From positions 4,838,001 to 4,902,000 of the forward strand of contig NC_079876.1 in NCBI RefSeq assembly GCF_029227915.1: 64,000 nt of DNA. Reading direction: 5' to 3'. Position numbers and translations under genes: made by a program. Shown here one piece after another: positions 20,301 to 33,842 of this stretch; positions within the stretch are counted from its first letter, which is position 1, and every line of letters starts with the position of its first letter. This DNA comes from Hydractinia symbiolongicarpus (lineage: Eukaryota; Cnidaria; Hydrozoa; Anthoathecata; Hydractiniidae). The notes under the pieces were generated by a model, which was not told where the DNA came from, searched no databases, and worked only from the letters and a program-made list of their open reading frames with translations.

Positions 20301-23300
20301 ATCGTTCCATTGTTAAAAGCGATGCAACCTTGTAATCTCAGAAAAATATCGCTAAACACATGTTGATACGAATATGTGACCAACCGTTGAAACTCAAACG
20401 GACTGGCACCGTTAGAAAGTCAATGAAATGTAGTTTTTGAAACTGTCGCTATTTCTTCATTGCGCGAAAACGGCTAGGATTGCTCCCACAGTTGAAAGTG
20501 ACTTATTAATCTAAATTTTTAAATGAAGCGCAACCACAGCGCCCAGTGTAATCGCTGAGTTCCGGCAATCATGTCAAATTAAGAAGAATGTTATTTCTTT
20601 GAGTCTAATTTCCTCATTTATCACATTTATCAGGTCACAGTCCAAAGTTAGTTCAATTAAGTCCCACAGTCACTCGTTCCTCTGTTAAAGGCCATACAAC
20701 CTAGTAATATCAGAAAAATATCGCTAAATACATGTTGGTACGAATATGTGACCCAACCGTTGTAACTCAAACGGATTGACACCGTTAGAAAGTCAATGAA
20801 GTGTAGTTTTTGAAACTGTCGCTATTTCTTCAGCGCACGATAACGGATAAGATTGGTCCCACAGTAAAGAACGACTTATTTATCTAAATTTTTAAATAAA
20901 GCGCCACCACAACGCCCAGTGTAATCGCTGATTTCCGGCAATCACTTCAAATTAGGAAGAATGTTTTTTCTTGGAGCCAATTTGTGTCATTTATCACATT
21001 GATCAGGTCACGGTCCAAAGTGAGTTCAATTAAGTACCACAGTCAATCGTCTCACTGTTAAAAGCGATGCAACCAGGTATAATCAGATAAATATCGCTAA
21101 ATACATGTTGGTACGAAAATGTGACCCAACCGTTGAAACTCAAACGGACTAACACCGTTAAAAAGTCAATGAAATGTAGTTTTTGAAACTGTCGCTATTT
21201 CTTCAGCGCGATAACGGCTAGGATTGGTCCCACAGTAAAAAATGACTTTTTATCTTAATTTTTAATTGAAGCGCTACCACAGCGCTCAGTGTAATCGCTG
21301 AGTTTCAGGAATCATTTCATATTAAGAAGAATGTTATTTCTTGGAGTCCAATTGTTTCACTATCACATTTATAAGGTCAAAGTCCATAATCAGTTCAATT
21401 AAATCCCACAATCAATAGTTTCACTGTTAAAAGCCATACAACCTAGTAATATCAGAAGAATATCCCTAAATACATGTTGGTACGAATATGTGACACAACC
21501 GTTGTAACTCAAACGAATTGGCACCGTTAGATAGTCAATGAAGTGTAGTTTTTGAAACTGTCGCTATTTCTTCAGCGCGCGATAACGGATAGGATTGATC
21601 CCACCGAAAAGAACGACTTATTTTTCTAAATTTTTAAATAAAGCGCTACCACAACGCCCAGTGTAATAGCTGATTTCCGGCAATCACGTCAAATTAAGAA
21701 GAATGTTTTTTCTTAGAGTCCATTTGTGTCATTTATCACATTGATCAGGTCATGGTCCAAAGTTAGTTCAATTAAGTCCCACAGTCAATCGTTTCATTGT
21801 TAAAAGCGATACAACCTAGTAATATCAGATAAATATCGCTAAATACATGTTGGTACGAAAATGTGACCCAACCGTGGTAACTCAAACGGATTGACACCGT
21901 TAGAAAGTCAATGAAGTGTAGTTTTTGAAACTGTCGCTATTTCTTCAGCGCGCGATAACGGATAAGATTGGTCCCACAGTAAAGAACGACTTATTTATCT
22001 AAATTTTTAAATAAAGCGCCACCACAACGCCCAGTGTAATCGCTGATTTCCGGCAATCACGTCAAATTAGGAAGAATGTTTTTTCTTGGAGTCCATTTGT
22101 GTCATTTATCACATTGATCAGGTCACGGTCCAAAGTGAGTTCAATTAAGTCCCACAGTCAATCGTTTCACTGTTAAAAGTGATGCAACCTAGTAATATCA
22201 GATAAATATCGCTAAATACATGTTGGTACGAAAATGTGACCCAACCGTTGAAACTCAAACGGACTGACACCGTTAAAAAGTCAATGAAATGTAGTTTTTG
22301 AAGCTGTAGCTATTTCTTCAGCGCGCGATAAGGGCTAGGATTGGTCCCACAGAAAATTTGACTTATTTATCTAATTTTTTAAATGAAGCGCTACCATTGC
22401 GCCCAGTGTAATCGCTGAGTTCCGGCAATCACGTCAAATTAAGAAGAATGTTATTTCTTGGAGTCCAATTGTCTCACTTATAACATTGATCAGGTCACGG
22501 TCCAAAGTTAGTTCAATTAAGTCCCACAGTCAATCGTTTCACTGTTAAAAACGATGCAACCTAGTAATATCAAAAAATATCGCTAAATACATGTTGGTAC
22601 GAATATGTGACACAACCGTTGTAACTCAAACGGACTGACACCGTTAGAAAGTCAATGAAATTTTGTTCTTGAAACTGTCGCTATTTCATCAGCGCACGAT
22701 AACGGCTAGGATTGGTCCCATAATATAAAAACGACTTTTTTTATCTTAATTCCTAAATGATGTGCTACCACAGAGCCCAGTGTAATCGCTGAGTTTCGGC
22801 AATCATGTCAAATTAACAAGAATGTTATTTCTTGGAGTCCAATTGTCTCCTTTATCACATTTATCAGGTGACAGTCCAAAGTTAGTTCAATTAAGTCCCA
22901 TAGTCAATCGTTTCATTGTTAAAAGCGATGCAACCTTGTAATCTCAGAAAAACATCGCTAAACACATGTTGATACGAATATGTGACCAACAGCTGAAACT
23001 CAAACGGACTGGTACCGTTAGAAAGTCAATGAAATGTAGTTTTTGAAACTGTCGCTATTTCTTCATTGCGCGAAAACGGCTAGGATTGCTCCCACAGTTG
23101 AAAATGACTTACTGTTAAAAGCCATACAACCTAGTAATATCAGAAGAATATCGCTAAATACATGTTGGTACGAATATGTAACCCAACCGTTGTAATTCAA
23201 ACGAATTGGCACCGTTAGAAAGTCAATGAAGTGTAGTTTTTGGAACTGTCGCTATTTCTTCAGCGCGCGATAACAAATAGGATTGGTCCCACAGAAAAGA

Positions 23301-25031
23301 ACGGCTTATTTTTCTAAATTTTTAAATAAAGCGCTACCACAACGCCCAGTGTAATAGCTGATTTCCGGCAATCACGTCAAATTAAGAAGAATGTTTTTTC
23401 TTAGAGTCCATTTGTGTCATTTATCACATTGATCAGGTCACGGTCCAAAGTTAGTTCAATTAAGTCCCACAGTCAATCGTTTCACTGTTAAAAGCGATGC
23501 AACCTAGTAATATCAGATAAATATCGCTAAATACATGTTGGTACGAAAATGTGACCCAACCGTTGAAACTCAAACGGACTGACACCGTTAAAAAGTCAAT
23601 GAAATGTAGTTTTTGAAGCTGTAGCTATTTCTTCAGCGCGCGATAAGGGCTAGGATTGGTCCCACAGAAAATTTGACTTATTTATTTAATTTTTTAAATG
23701 AAGCGCTACCACAGCGCCCATGGTAATCGCTGAGTTCCGGCAATCACGTCAAATTAAGAACAATGTTATTTCTTGGAGTCCGTTTGTTTCATTTATCACA
23801 TTGATCAGGTCACGGTCCAAAGTTAGTTCAATTAAGTTCCACAGTCAATCGTTTCATTGTTAAAAGCCATACAACCTAGTAATATTAGAAATATATCGCT
23901 AAATACATGTTGGTACGAATATGTGACCCAACCGTTGTAACTCAAACGGATTAACACCGTTAGAAAGTCAATGAAATGTAGTTTTTAAAACTGTCGCTAT
24001 TTCTTCAGCGCGCGATAACGGCTAGGATTTGTCCCACAGTAAAAAATGTCTTTTTATCGCAATTTCTAATTGAAGCGCTACCACAGAGCCCAGTGTAATC
24101 GCTGAGTTTCAGGAATCATTTCATATTAAGAAGAATGTTATTTCTTGGAGTCCAATTGTCTCACTATCACATTTATAAGGTCAAAGTCCATAATCAGTTC
24201 AATTAAATCCCACAGTCAATCGTTTCACTGTTAAAAGCCATACAACCTAGTAATATCAGAAGAATATCACTAAATACATGTTGGTACGAATATGTGACCC
24301 AATCGTTGTAACTCAAACGAATTGGCACCGTTAGAGAGTCAATGAAGTGTAGTTTTTGAAACTGTCGCTATTCCTTCAGTGCGCAATAACGGATAGGATT
24401 GGTCCCGCAGAAAAGAACGACTTTTTTTTCTAAATTTTTAAATAAAGCGCTACCACAACGCCCAGTGTAATAGCTGGTTTCCGGCAATCACCTCAAATTA
24501 AGAAGAATGTTTTTTCTTAGAGTCCATTTGTGTCATTTATCACATTGACCAGGTCACGGTCCAAAGTTAGTTCAATTAAGTTCCACAGTCAATCGTTTCA
24601 CTGTTAAAAGCGATGCAATCTAGTAATATCAGATAAATATCCCTAAATACATGTTGGTACGAATATGTGACCCAACCGTTGAAACTCAAACGAACTGACA
24701 CCGTTTGAAAGTCAGTGAAATGTAGTTTTTGAAACTGTCGCTATTTCTTCAGCGCGCGATAACTGCCAGGATTTGTCCCACAGTAAAAAATGTCTTTTTA
24801 TCTCAATTTTTAATTGAAGCGCTACCACAGAGCCCAGTGTAATCGCTGAGTTTCAGGAATCATTTCATATTAAGAAGAATGTTATTTCTTGGAGTCCAAT
24901 TGTCTCACTATCACATTTATAAGGTCAAAGTCCATAATCAGTTCAATTAAATCCCACAATCAATAGTTTCACTGTTAAAAGCCATACAACCTAGTAATAT
25001 CAGAAGAATATCCCTAAATACATGTTGGTAC
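17385..25031. repeat. 7647-bp higher-order repeat, copy 2
   Basis: Tandem copy of 9738-17384. The join lies between about 17370 and 17384, within the landmark palindrome: sequence to the left has AGAAGAATATCCC as at the end of the unit, sequence to the right has GAAAATGTGACTCAACC as at its start. Near 18921 and 19155 this copy agrees with 2766 and 2994 (GAAAATCAAGG, CCAAAGTTAG) rather than with copy 1, so the three related segments do not have a simple branching history. Confidence 0.9.
22965..23160. repeat. 196-bp truncated monomer, second copy
   Basis: Same junction as at 15464/15465, found at 23111/23112, offset 7647. It was carried along when the 7647-bp unit duplicated and confirms the register of the two copies. 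Confidence 0.92.
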
Positions 25032-27785
25032 GAATATGTGACCCAACCGTTGTAACTCAAACGAATTGGCACCGTTAGATAGTCAATGAAGTGTAGTTTT
25101 TGAAACTGTCGCTATTTCTTCAGCGCGCGATAACGGATAGGATTGATCCCACCGAAAAGAACGACTTATTTTTCTAAATTTTTAAATAAAACGCTACCAC
25201 AACGCCCAGTGTAATAGCTGATTTCCGGCAATCACGTCAAATTAAGAAGAATGTTTTTTCTTAGAGTCCATTTGTGTCATTTATCACATTGATCAGGTCA
25301 CGGTCCAAAGTGAGTTCAATTAAGTCCCACAGTCAATCGTTTCACTGTTAAAAGTGATGCAACCTAGTAATATCAGATAAATATCGCTAAATACATGTTG
25401 GTACGAAAATGTGACCCAACCGTTGAAACTCAAACGGACTGACACCGTTAAAAAGTCAATGAAATGTAGTTTTTGAAGCTGTAGCTATTTCTTCAGCGAG
25501 CGATAAGGGCTAGGATTGGTCCCACAGAAAATTTGACTTATTTATCTAATTTTTTAAATGAAGCGCTACCATTGCACCCAGTGTAATCGCTGAGTTCCGG
25601 CAATCACGTCAAATTAAGAAGAATGTTATTTCTTGGAGTCCAATTGTCTCACTTATAACATTGATCAGGTCACGGTCCAAAGTTAGTTCAATTAAGTCCC
25701 ACAGTCAATCGTTTCACTGTTAAAAGCGATGCAACCTAGTAATATCAAAAAATATCGCTAAATACATGTTGGTACGAATATGTGACACAACCGTTGTAAC
25801 TCAAACGGACTGACACCGTTAGAAAGTCAATGAAATTTTGTTCTTGAAACTGTCGCTATTTCATCAGCGCACGATAACGGCTAGGATTGGTCCCATAATA
25901 TAAAAACGACTTTTTTTATCTTAATTCCTAAATGATGTGCTACCACAGAGCCCAGTGTAATCGCTGAGTTTCGGCAATCATGTCAAATTAACAAGAATGT
26001 TATTTCTTGGAGTCCAATTGTCTCCTTTATCACATTTATCAGGTGACAGTCCAAAGTTAGTTCAATTAAGTCCCATAGTCAATCGTTTCATTGTTAAAAG
26101 CGATGCAACCTTGTAATCTCAGAAAAACATCGCTAAACACATGTTGATACGAATATGTGACCAACAGCTGAAACTCAAACGGACTGGTACCGTTAGAAAG
26201 TCAATGAAATGTAGTTTTTGAAACTGTCGCTATTTCTTCATTGCGCGAAAACGGCTAGGATTGCTCCCACAGTTAAAAATGACTTACTGTTAAAAGCCAT
26301 ACAACCTAGTAATATCAGAAGAATATCGCTAAATACATGTTGGTACGAATATGTAACCCAACCGTTGTAACTCAAACGAATTGGCACCGTTAGAAAGTCA
26401 ATGAAGTGTAGTTTTTGGAACTGTCGCTATTTCTTCAGCGCGCGATAACAAATAGGATTGGCCCCACAGAAAAGAACGACTTATTTTTCTAAATTTTTAA
26501 ATAAAGCGCTACCACAACGCCCAGTGTAATAGCTGATTTCCGGCAATCACGTCAAATTAAAAAGAATGTTTTTTCTTAGAGTCCATTTGTGTCATTTATC
26601 ACATTGATCAGGTCACGGTCCAAAGTTAGTTTAATTAAGTCCCACAGTCAATCGTTTCACTGTTAAAAGCGATGCAACCTAGTAATATCAGATAAATATC
26701 GCTAAATACATGTTGGTACGAAAATGTGACCCAACCGTTGAAACTCAAACGGACTGACACCGTTAAAAAGTCAATGAAATGTAGTTTTTGAAGCTGTAGC
26801 TATTTCTTCAGCGCGCGATAAGGGCTAGGATTGGTCCCACAGAAAATTTGACTTATTTATTTAATTTTTTAAATGAAGCGCTACCACAGCGCCCATGGTA
26901 ATCGCTGAGTTCCGGCAATCACGTCAAATTAAGAAGAATGTTATTTCTTGGAGTCCGTTTGTTTCATTTATCACATTGATCAGGTCACGGTCCAAAGTTA
27001 GTTCAATTAAGTTCCAAAGTCAATCGTTTCATTGTTAAAAGCCATACAACCTAGTAATATTAGAAAAATATCGCTAAATACATGTTGGTACGAATATGTG
27101 ACCCAACCGTTGTAACTCAAACGGATTAACACCGTTAGAAAGTCAATGAAATGTAGTTTTTAAAACTGTCGCTCTTTCTTCAGCGCGCGATAACGGCTAG
27201 GATTTGTCCCACAGTAAAAAATGTCTTTTTATCTCAATTTCTAAATGAAGAGCTACCACAGAGCCCAGTGTAATCGCTGAGTTTCAGGAATCATTTCATA
27301 TTAAGAAGAATGTTATTTCTTGGAGTCCAATTGTCTCACTATCACATTTATAAGGTCAAAGTCCATAATCAGTTCAATTAAATCCCACAGTCAATCGTTT
27401 CACTGTTAAAAGCCATACAACCTAGTAATATCAGAAGAATATCACTAAATACATGTTGGTACGAATATGTGACCCAATCGTTTTAACTCAAACGAATTGG
27501 CACCGTTAGAAAGTCAATGAAGTGTAGTTTTTGAAACTGTCGCTATTCCTTCAGTGCGCAATAACGGATAGGATTGGTCCCGCAGAAAAGAACGACTTTT
27601 TTTTCTAAATTTTTAAATAAAGCGCTACCACAACGCCCAGTGTAATAGCTGGTTTCCGGCAATCGCCTCAAATTAAGAAGAATGTTTTTTCTTAGAGTCC
27701 ATTTGTGTCATTTATCACATTGACCAGGTCACGGTCCAAAGTTAGTTCAATTAAGTTCCACAGTCAATCATTTCACTGTTAAAAG
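25032..27785. repeat. Partial third copy of the 7647-bp unit, one monomer lost
   Basis: From 25032 to about 25280 the sequence follows 21484 onward at offset 3548; from about 25298 to 27785 it follows 22123 onward at offset 3175. The offset drops by 373, exactly one monomer, with the switch between about 25265 and 25298 (TTAGAGTCC left, CACGGTCCAAAGTGAG right). Relative to copy 2 this piece has lost one monomer or been converted. Differences such as GGCCCCACAG at 26460 are few. Confidence 0.86.
26140..26335. repeat. 196-bp truncated monomer, third copy
   Basis: Same ACTTA/CTGTT junction at 26286/26287, offset 3175 from the second copy. Its short spacing to the second copy shows the third repetition is not a full 7647-bp unit. 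Confidence 0.92.
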
Positions 27786-29574
27786 CGATGCAACCTAGTA
27801 ATATCAGAAAAATATCGCTAAATACATGTTGGTACGAATATGTGACCCAACCGTTGTAACTCAAACGGATTAACACCGTTAGAAAGTCAATGAAATGTAG
27901 TTTTTAAAACTGTCGCTATTTCTTCAGCGCGCGATAAAGGATAGGATTGGTCCCACAGAAAAGAACGACTTATTTATCTAAATTTTTAAATGAAGCGCTA
28001 CCACAGCGACCAGTGTAATCGCTGATTTGCGGTAATCACTTCAAATTAAGAAAATGTTTTTCCTTGGAGTCCATTTGTGTCATCTATCACATTGATCAGG
28101 TCACAGTCCAAAGTTAGTTCAATTAAGTCCCACAGTCAATCGTTTCACTGCTAAAAGCGACGCAATCTAGTAATATCAGATAAATATCCCTAAATACATG
28201 TTGGTACGAATATGTGACCCAACCGTTGAAACTCAAACGAACTGACACCGTTTGAAAGTCAATGAAATGTAGTTTTTGAAACTGTCGCTATTTCTTCAGC
28301 GCGCGATAACGGCCAGGATTTGTCCCACAGTAAAAAATGTCTTTTTATCTCAATTTTTAATTGAAGTGCTACCACAGAGCCCAGTGTAATCGCTGAGTTT
28401 CAGGAATCATTTCATATTAAGAAGAATGTTATTTCTTGGAGTCCAATTGTCTCACTATCACATTTATAAGGTCAAAGTCCATAATCAGTTCAATTAAATC
28501 CCACAGTCAATCGTTTCACTGTTAAAAGCCATACAACCTTGTAATATCAGAAGAATATCACTAAATACATGTTGGCACGAATATGTGACCCAATCGTTGT
28601 AACTCAAACGAATTGGCACCGTTAGAAAGTCAATGAAATGTAGTTTTTAAAACTGTCGCTATTTCTTCAGCGCGCGATAAAGGATAGGATTGGTCCCACA
28701 GAAAAGAACGACTTTTTTTCCAAATTTTTAAATAAAGCGCTACCACAACGCCCAGTGTAATAGCTGGTTTCCGGCAATCACCTCAAATTAAGAAGAATGT
28801 TTTTTCTTAGAGTCCATTTGTGTGATTTATCACATTGATCAGGTCACAGTCCAAAGTTAGTTCAATTAAGTTCCACAGTCAATCGTTTCACTGTTAAAAG
28901 CGATGCAACCTAGCAATATCAGATAAATATCGCTAAATAAATGTTGGTACGAATATGTGACCCAACCGTTGTAACTCAAACGGATTAACACCGTTAGAAA
29001 GTCAATGAAATGTAGTTTTTAAAACTGTCGCTATTTCTTCAGCGCGCGATAAAGGATAGGATTGGTCCCACAGAAAAGAACGACTTATTTATCTAAATTT
29101 TTAAATGAAGCGCTACCACAGCGACCAGTGTAATCGCTGATTTGCGGTAATCACTTCAAATTAAGAAAATGTTTTTTCTTGGAGTCCATTTGTGTCATCT
29201 ATCACATTTATAAGGTCAAAGTCCATAATCAGTTCAATTAAATCCCACAGTCAATCGTTTCACTGTTAAAAGCCATACAACCTTGTAATATCAGAAGAAT
29301 ATCACTAAATACATGTTGGCACGAATATGTGACCCAATCGTTGTAACTCAAACGAATTGGCACCGTTAGAAAGTCAATGAAATGTAGTTTTTAAAACTGT
29401 CGCTATTTCTTCAGCCCGCGATAAAGGATAGGATTGGTCCCACAGAAAAGAACGACTTTTTTTCCAAATCTTTAAATAAAGCGCTACCACAACGCCCAGT
29501 GTAATAGCTGGTTTCCGGCAATCACCTCAAATTAAGAAGAATGTTTTTTCTTAGAGTCCATTTGTGTGATTTAT
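27786..29574. repeat. Mixed monomers with a 744-bp dimer duplication
   Basis: About 28455-29199 repeats as 29199-29945 at offset 744 (two monomers). Shared rare variants are CCTTGTAATATCAG, CATGTTGGCACG (28568 and 29312) and the GATAAAGG form of GATAACGG. The units between use TTAAAACTGTCGC and GCGACCAGTG. The landmark at 28940 reads AATGTTGG, a private change. The dimer copy 2 runs into the next block. Confidence 0.83.
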
Positions 29575-31808
29575 CACATTGATCAGGTCACAGTCCAAAG
29601 TTAGTTCAATTAAGTTCCACAGTCAATCGTTTCACTGTTAAAAGCGATGCAACCTAGCAATATCAGATAAATATCGCTAAATACATGTTGGTACGAATAT
29701 GTGACCCAACCGTTGTAACTCAAACGGATTAACACCGTTAGAAAGTCAATGAAATGTAGTTTTTAAAACTGTCGCTATTTCTTCAGCGCGCGATAAAGGA
29801 TAGGATTGGTCCCACAGAAAAGAACGACTTATTTATCTAAATTTTTAAATGAAGCGCTACCACAGCGACCAGTGTAATCGCTGATTTGCGGTAATCACTT
29901 CAAATTAAGAAAATGTTTTTTCTTGGAGTCCATTTGTGTCATCTATCACATTGATCAGGTCACAGTCCAAAGTTTGTTCAATTAAGTCCCACAGTCAATC
30001 GTTTCACTGCTAAAAGCGAAGCAATCTAGTAATATCAGATAAATATCCCTAAATACATGTTGGTACGAATATGTGACCCAACCGTTGAAACTCAAACGAA
30101 CTGACACCGTTAGAAAGTCAATGAAATGTAGTTTTTGAAACTGTCGCTATTTCTTCAGCGCGCGATAACGGCCAGGATTGGTCCCACAGTTAAAAATGAC
30201 TTATTAATCTAAATTTTTAATTGAAGCGCTACCACAGCGCCCAGTGAAATCGCTGAGTTTCGGCAATCATTTCAAATTAAGAAGAATATTATTTCTTGGA
30301 GTCCAATTGTCTCACTTTCACATTTATAAGGTCACAGTCCATAATCAGTTCAATTAAGTCTCACAGTCAATCGTTTCACTGTTAAAAGCCATACAACTTA
30401 GTAATATCAGAAGAATATCACTAAAAACATGTTGGTACGAATATGTGACCCAATCGTTGTAACTCAAACGAATTGGCACCGTTAGAAAGTCAATAAAGTG
30501 TAGTTTTTGAAACTGTCGCTATTTCTTCAGCGCGCAATAACGGATAGGATTGGTCCCGCAGAAAAGAACGACTTTTTTTCTAAATTTTTAAATAAAGCGC
30601 TACCACAACGCCCAGTGTAATAGCTGGTTTCCGGCAATCACGTCGAATTAAGAAGAATGTTTTTTCTTAGAGTCCATTTGTGTCATTTATCACATTGATC
30701 AGGTCACGGTCCAAAGTTAGTTCAATTAAGTCCCACAGTCAATCGTTTCACTGTTAAATGCGATGCAACCTAGTAATATCAAAAAATATCGCTAAATACA
30801 TGTTGGTACGAATATGTGACACAACCGTTGTAACTCAAACGGACTGACACCGTTAGAAAGTCAATGAAATTTTGTTCTTGTAACTGTCGCTATTTCTTCA
30901 GCGCACGATAATGGCTAGGATTGGTTCCATAATATAAAAACGACTTTTTTTATCTTAATTCCTAAATGATGTGCTACCACAGAGCCCAGTGTAATCGCTG
31001 AGTTTCGGCAATCATGTCAAATTAAGAAGAATGTTATTTCTTGGAGTCCAATTGTCTCCTTTATCACATTTATCAGGTGACAGTCCCAAGTTAGTTCAAT
31101 TAAGTCCCATAGTTAATCGTTTCATTGTTAAAGCGATGCAACCTTGTAATCTCAGAAAAATATCGCTAAACACATGTTGATACGAATATGTGACCAACTG
31201 TTGAAACTCAAACGGACTGGCACCGTTAGAAAGTCAATGAAATGTAGTTTTTGAAACTGTCGCTATTTCTTCGGCGCGCGATAACGGCTAGGATTGGTCC
31301 CACAGTAAAAAATGACTTTTTATCTTAATTTTTAATTGAAGTGCTACCACAGCGCCCAATGTAATCGCTGAGTTTCATGAATCATTTCATATTAAGAAGA
31401 ATGTTATTTCTTGGAGTCCAATTGTTTCACTATCACATTTATAAGGTCAAAGTCCATAATCAGTTCAATTAAATCCCACAATCAATCGTTTCACTGTTAA
31501 AAGCCATACAACCTAGTAATATCAGAAGAATATCGCTAAATACATGTTGGTACGAATATGTAACCCAACCGTTGTAACTCAAACGAATTGGCACCGTTAG
31601 AAAGTCAATGAAATTTTGTTCTTGAAACTGTCGCTATTTCTTCAGCGCACGATAACGGCTAGGATTGGTTCCATAATATAAAAACGACTTTTTTTATCTT
31701 AATTCCTAAATGATGTGCTACCACAGAGCCCAGTGTAATTGCTGAGTTTCGGCAATCATGTCAAATTAAGAAGAATGTTATTTCTTGGAGTCCAATTGTC
31801 TCCTTTAT
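29575..31808. repeat. 2234-bp six-monomer repeat, copy 1
   Basis: Six monomers that repeat from 31809 at offset 2234; the match covers 29575-31608. Markers are CAGTTAAAAATGACTTATT (30187 and 32421), GAATATTATTTCTTGG, CACGTCGAATTAAG and GTCCCAAGTTAG. A private TCGGCGCGCG is at about 31271. Confidence 0.86.
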
Positions 31809-33842
31809 CACATTGATCAGGTCACAGTCCAAAGTTAGTTCAATTAAGTTCCACAGTCAATCGTTTCACTGTTAAAAGCGATGCAACCTAGTAATATCAG
31901 ATAAATATCGCTAAATACATGTTGGTACGAATATGTGACCCAACCGTTGTAACTCAAACGGATTAACACCGTTAGAAAGTCAATGAAATGTAGTTTTTAA
32001 AACTGTCGCTATTTCTTCAGCGCGCGATAAAGGATAGGATTGGTCCCACAGAAAAGAACGACTTATTTATCTAAATTTTTAAATGAAGCGCTACCACAGC
32101 GACCAGTGTAATTGTTGATTTGCGGTAATCACTTCAAATTAAGAAAATGTTTTTTCTTGGAGTCCATTTGTGTCATCTATCACATTGATCAGGTCACAGT
32201 CCAAAGTTAGTTCAATTATGTCCCACAGTCAATCGTTTCACTGCTAAAAGCGACGCAATCTAGTAATATCAGATAAATATCCCTAAATACATGTTGGTAC
32301 GAATATGTGACCCAACCGTTGAAACTTAAACGAACTGACACCGTTAGAAAGTCAATGAAATGTAGTTTTTGAAACTGTCGCTATTTCTTCAGCGCACGAT
32401 AACGGCCAGGATTGGTCCCACAGTTAAAAATGACTTATTAATCTAAATTTTTAATTGAAGCGCTACCACAGCGCCCAGTGAAATCGCTGAGTTTCGGCAA
32501 TCATTTCAAATTAAGAAGAATATTATTTCTTGGAGTCCAATTGTCTCACTTTCACATTTATAAGGTCACAGTCCATAATCAGTTCAATTAAGTCTCACAG
32601 TCAATCGTTTCACTGTTAAAAGCCATACAACTTAGTAATATCAGAAGAATATCACTAAATACATGTTGGTACGAATATGTGACCCAATCGTTGTAACTCA
32701 AACGAATTGGCACCGTTAGAAAGTCAATAAAGTGTAGTTTTTGAAACTGTCGCTATTTCTTCAGCGCGCAATAACGGATAGGATTGGTCCCGCAGAAAAG
32801 AACGACTTTTTTTTTCTAAATTTTTAAATAAAGCGCTACCACAACGCCCAGTGTAATAGCTGGTTTCCGGCAATCACGTCGAATTAAGAAGAATGTTTTT
32901 TCTTAGAGTCCATTTGTGTCATTTATCACATTGATCAGGTCACGGTCCAAAGTTAGTTCAATTAAGTCCCACAGTCAATCGTTTCACTGTTAAATGCGAT
33001 GCAACCTAGTAATATCAAAAAATATCGCTAAATACATGTTGGTACGAGTATGTGACACAACCGTTGTAACTCAAACGGACTGACACCGTTAGAAAGTCAA
33101 TGAAATTTTGTTCTTGAAACTGTCGCTATTTCTTCAGCGCACGATAACGGCTAGGATTGGTTCCATAATATAGAAACGACTTTTTTTATCTTAATTCCTA
33201 AATGATGTGCTACCACAGAGCCCAGTGTAATCGCTGAGTTTCGGCAATCATGTCAAATTAAGAAGAATGTTATTTCTTGGAGTCCAATTGTCTCCTTTAT
33301 CACATTTATCAGGTGACAGTCCCAAGTTAGTTCAATTAAGTCCCATAGTTAATCGTTTCATTGTTAAAAGCGATGCAACCTTGTAATCTCAGAAAAATAT
33401 CGCTAAACACATGTTGATACGAATATGTGACCAACTGTTGAAACTCAAACGGACTGGCACCGTTAGAAAGTCAATGAAATGTAGTTTTTGAAACTGTCGC
33501 TATTTCTTCAGCGCGCGATAACGGCTAGGATTGGTCCCACAGTAAAAAATGACTTTTTATCTTAATTTTTAATTGAAGTGCTACCACAGCGCCCAATGTA
33601 ATCGCTGAGTTTCAGGAATCATTTCATATTAAGAAGAATGTTATTTCTTGGAGTCCAAGTGTTTCACTATCACATTTATAAGGTCAAAGTCCATAATCAG
33701 TTCAATTAAATCCCACAATCAATCGTTTCACTGTTAAAAGCCATACAACCTAGTAATATCAGAAGAATATCGCTAAATACATGTTGGTACGAATATGTAA
33801 CCCAACCGTTGTAACTCAAACGAATTGGCACCGTTAGAAAGT
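31809..33842. repeat. 2234-bp six-monomer repeat, copy 2
   Basis: Second copy of 29575-31608. It ends near 33842, where copy 1 switches to GAAATTTTGTTC while this copy has GAAGTGTAGTTTTTGG. The junction in copy 1 lies between about 31593 and 31610, inside ACCGTTAGAAAGTC and its 3' neighbour. Differences are few, such as GTACGAGTATG near 33045. Confidence 0.86.
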
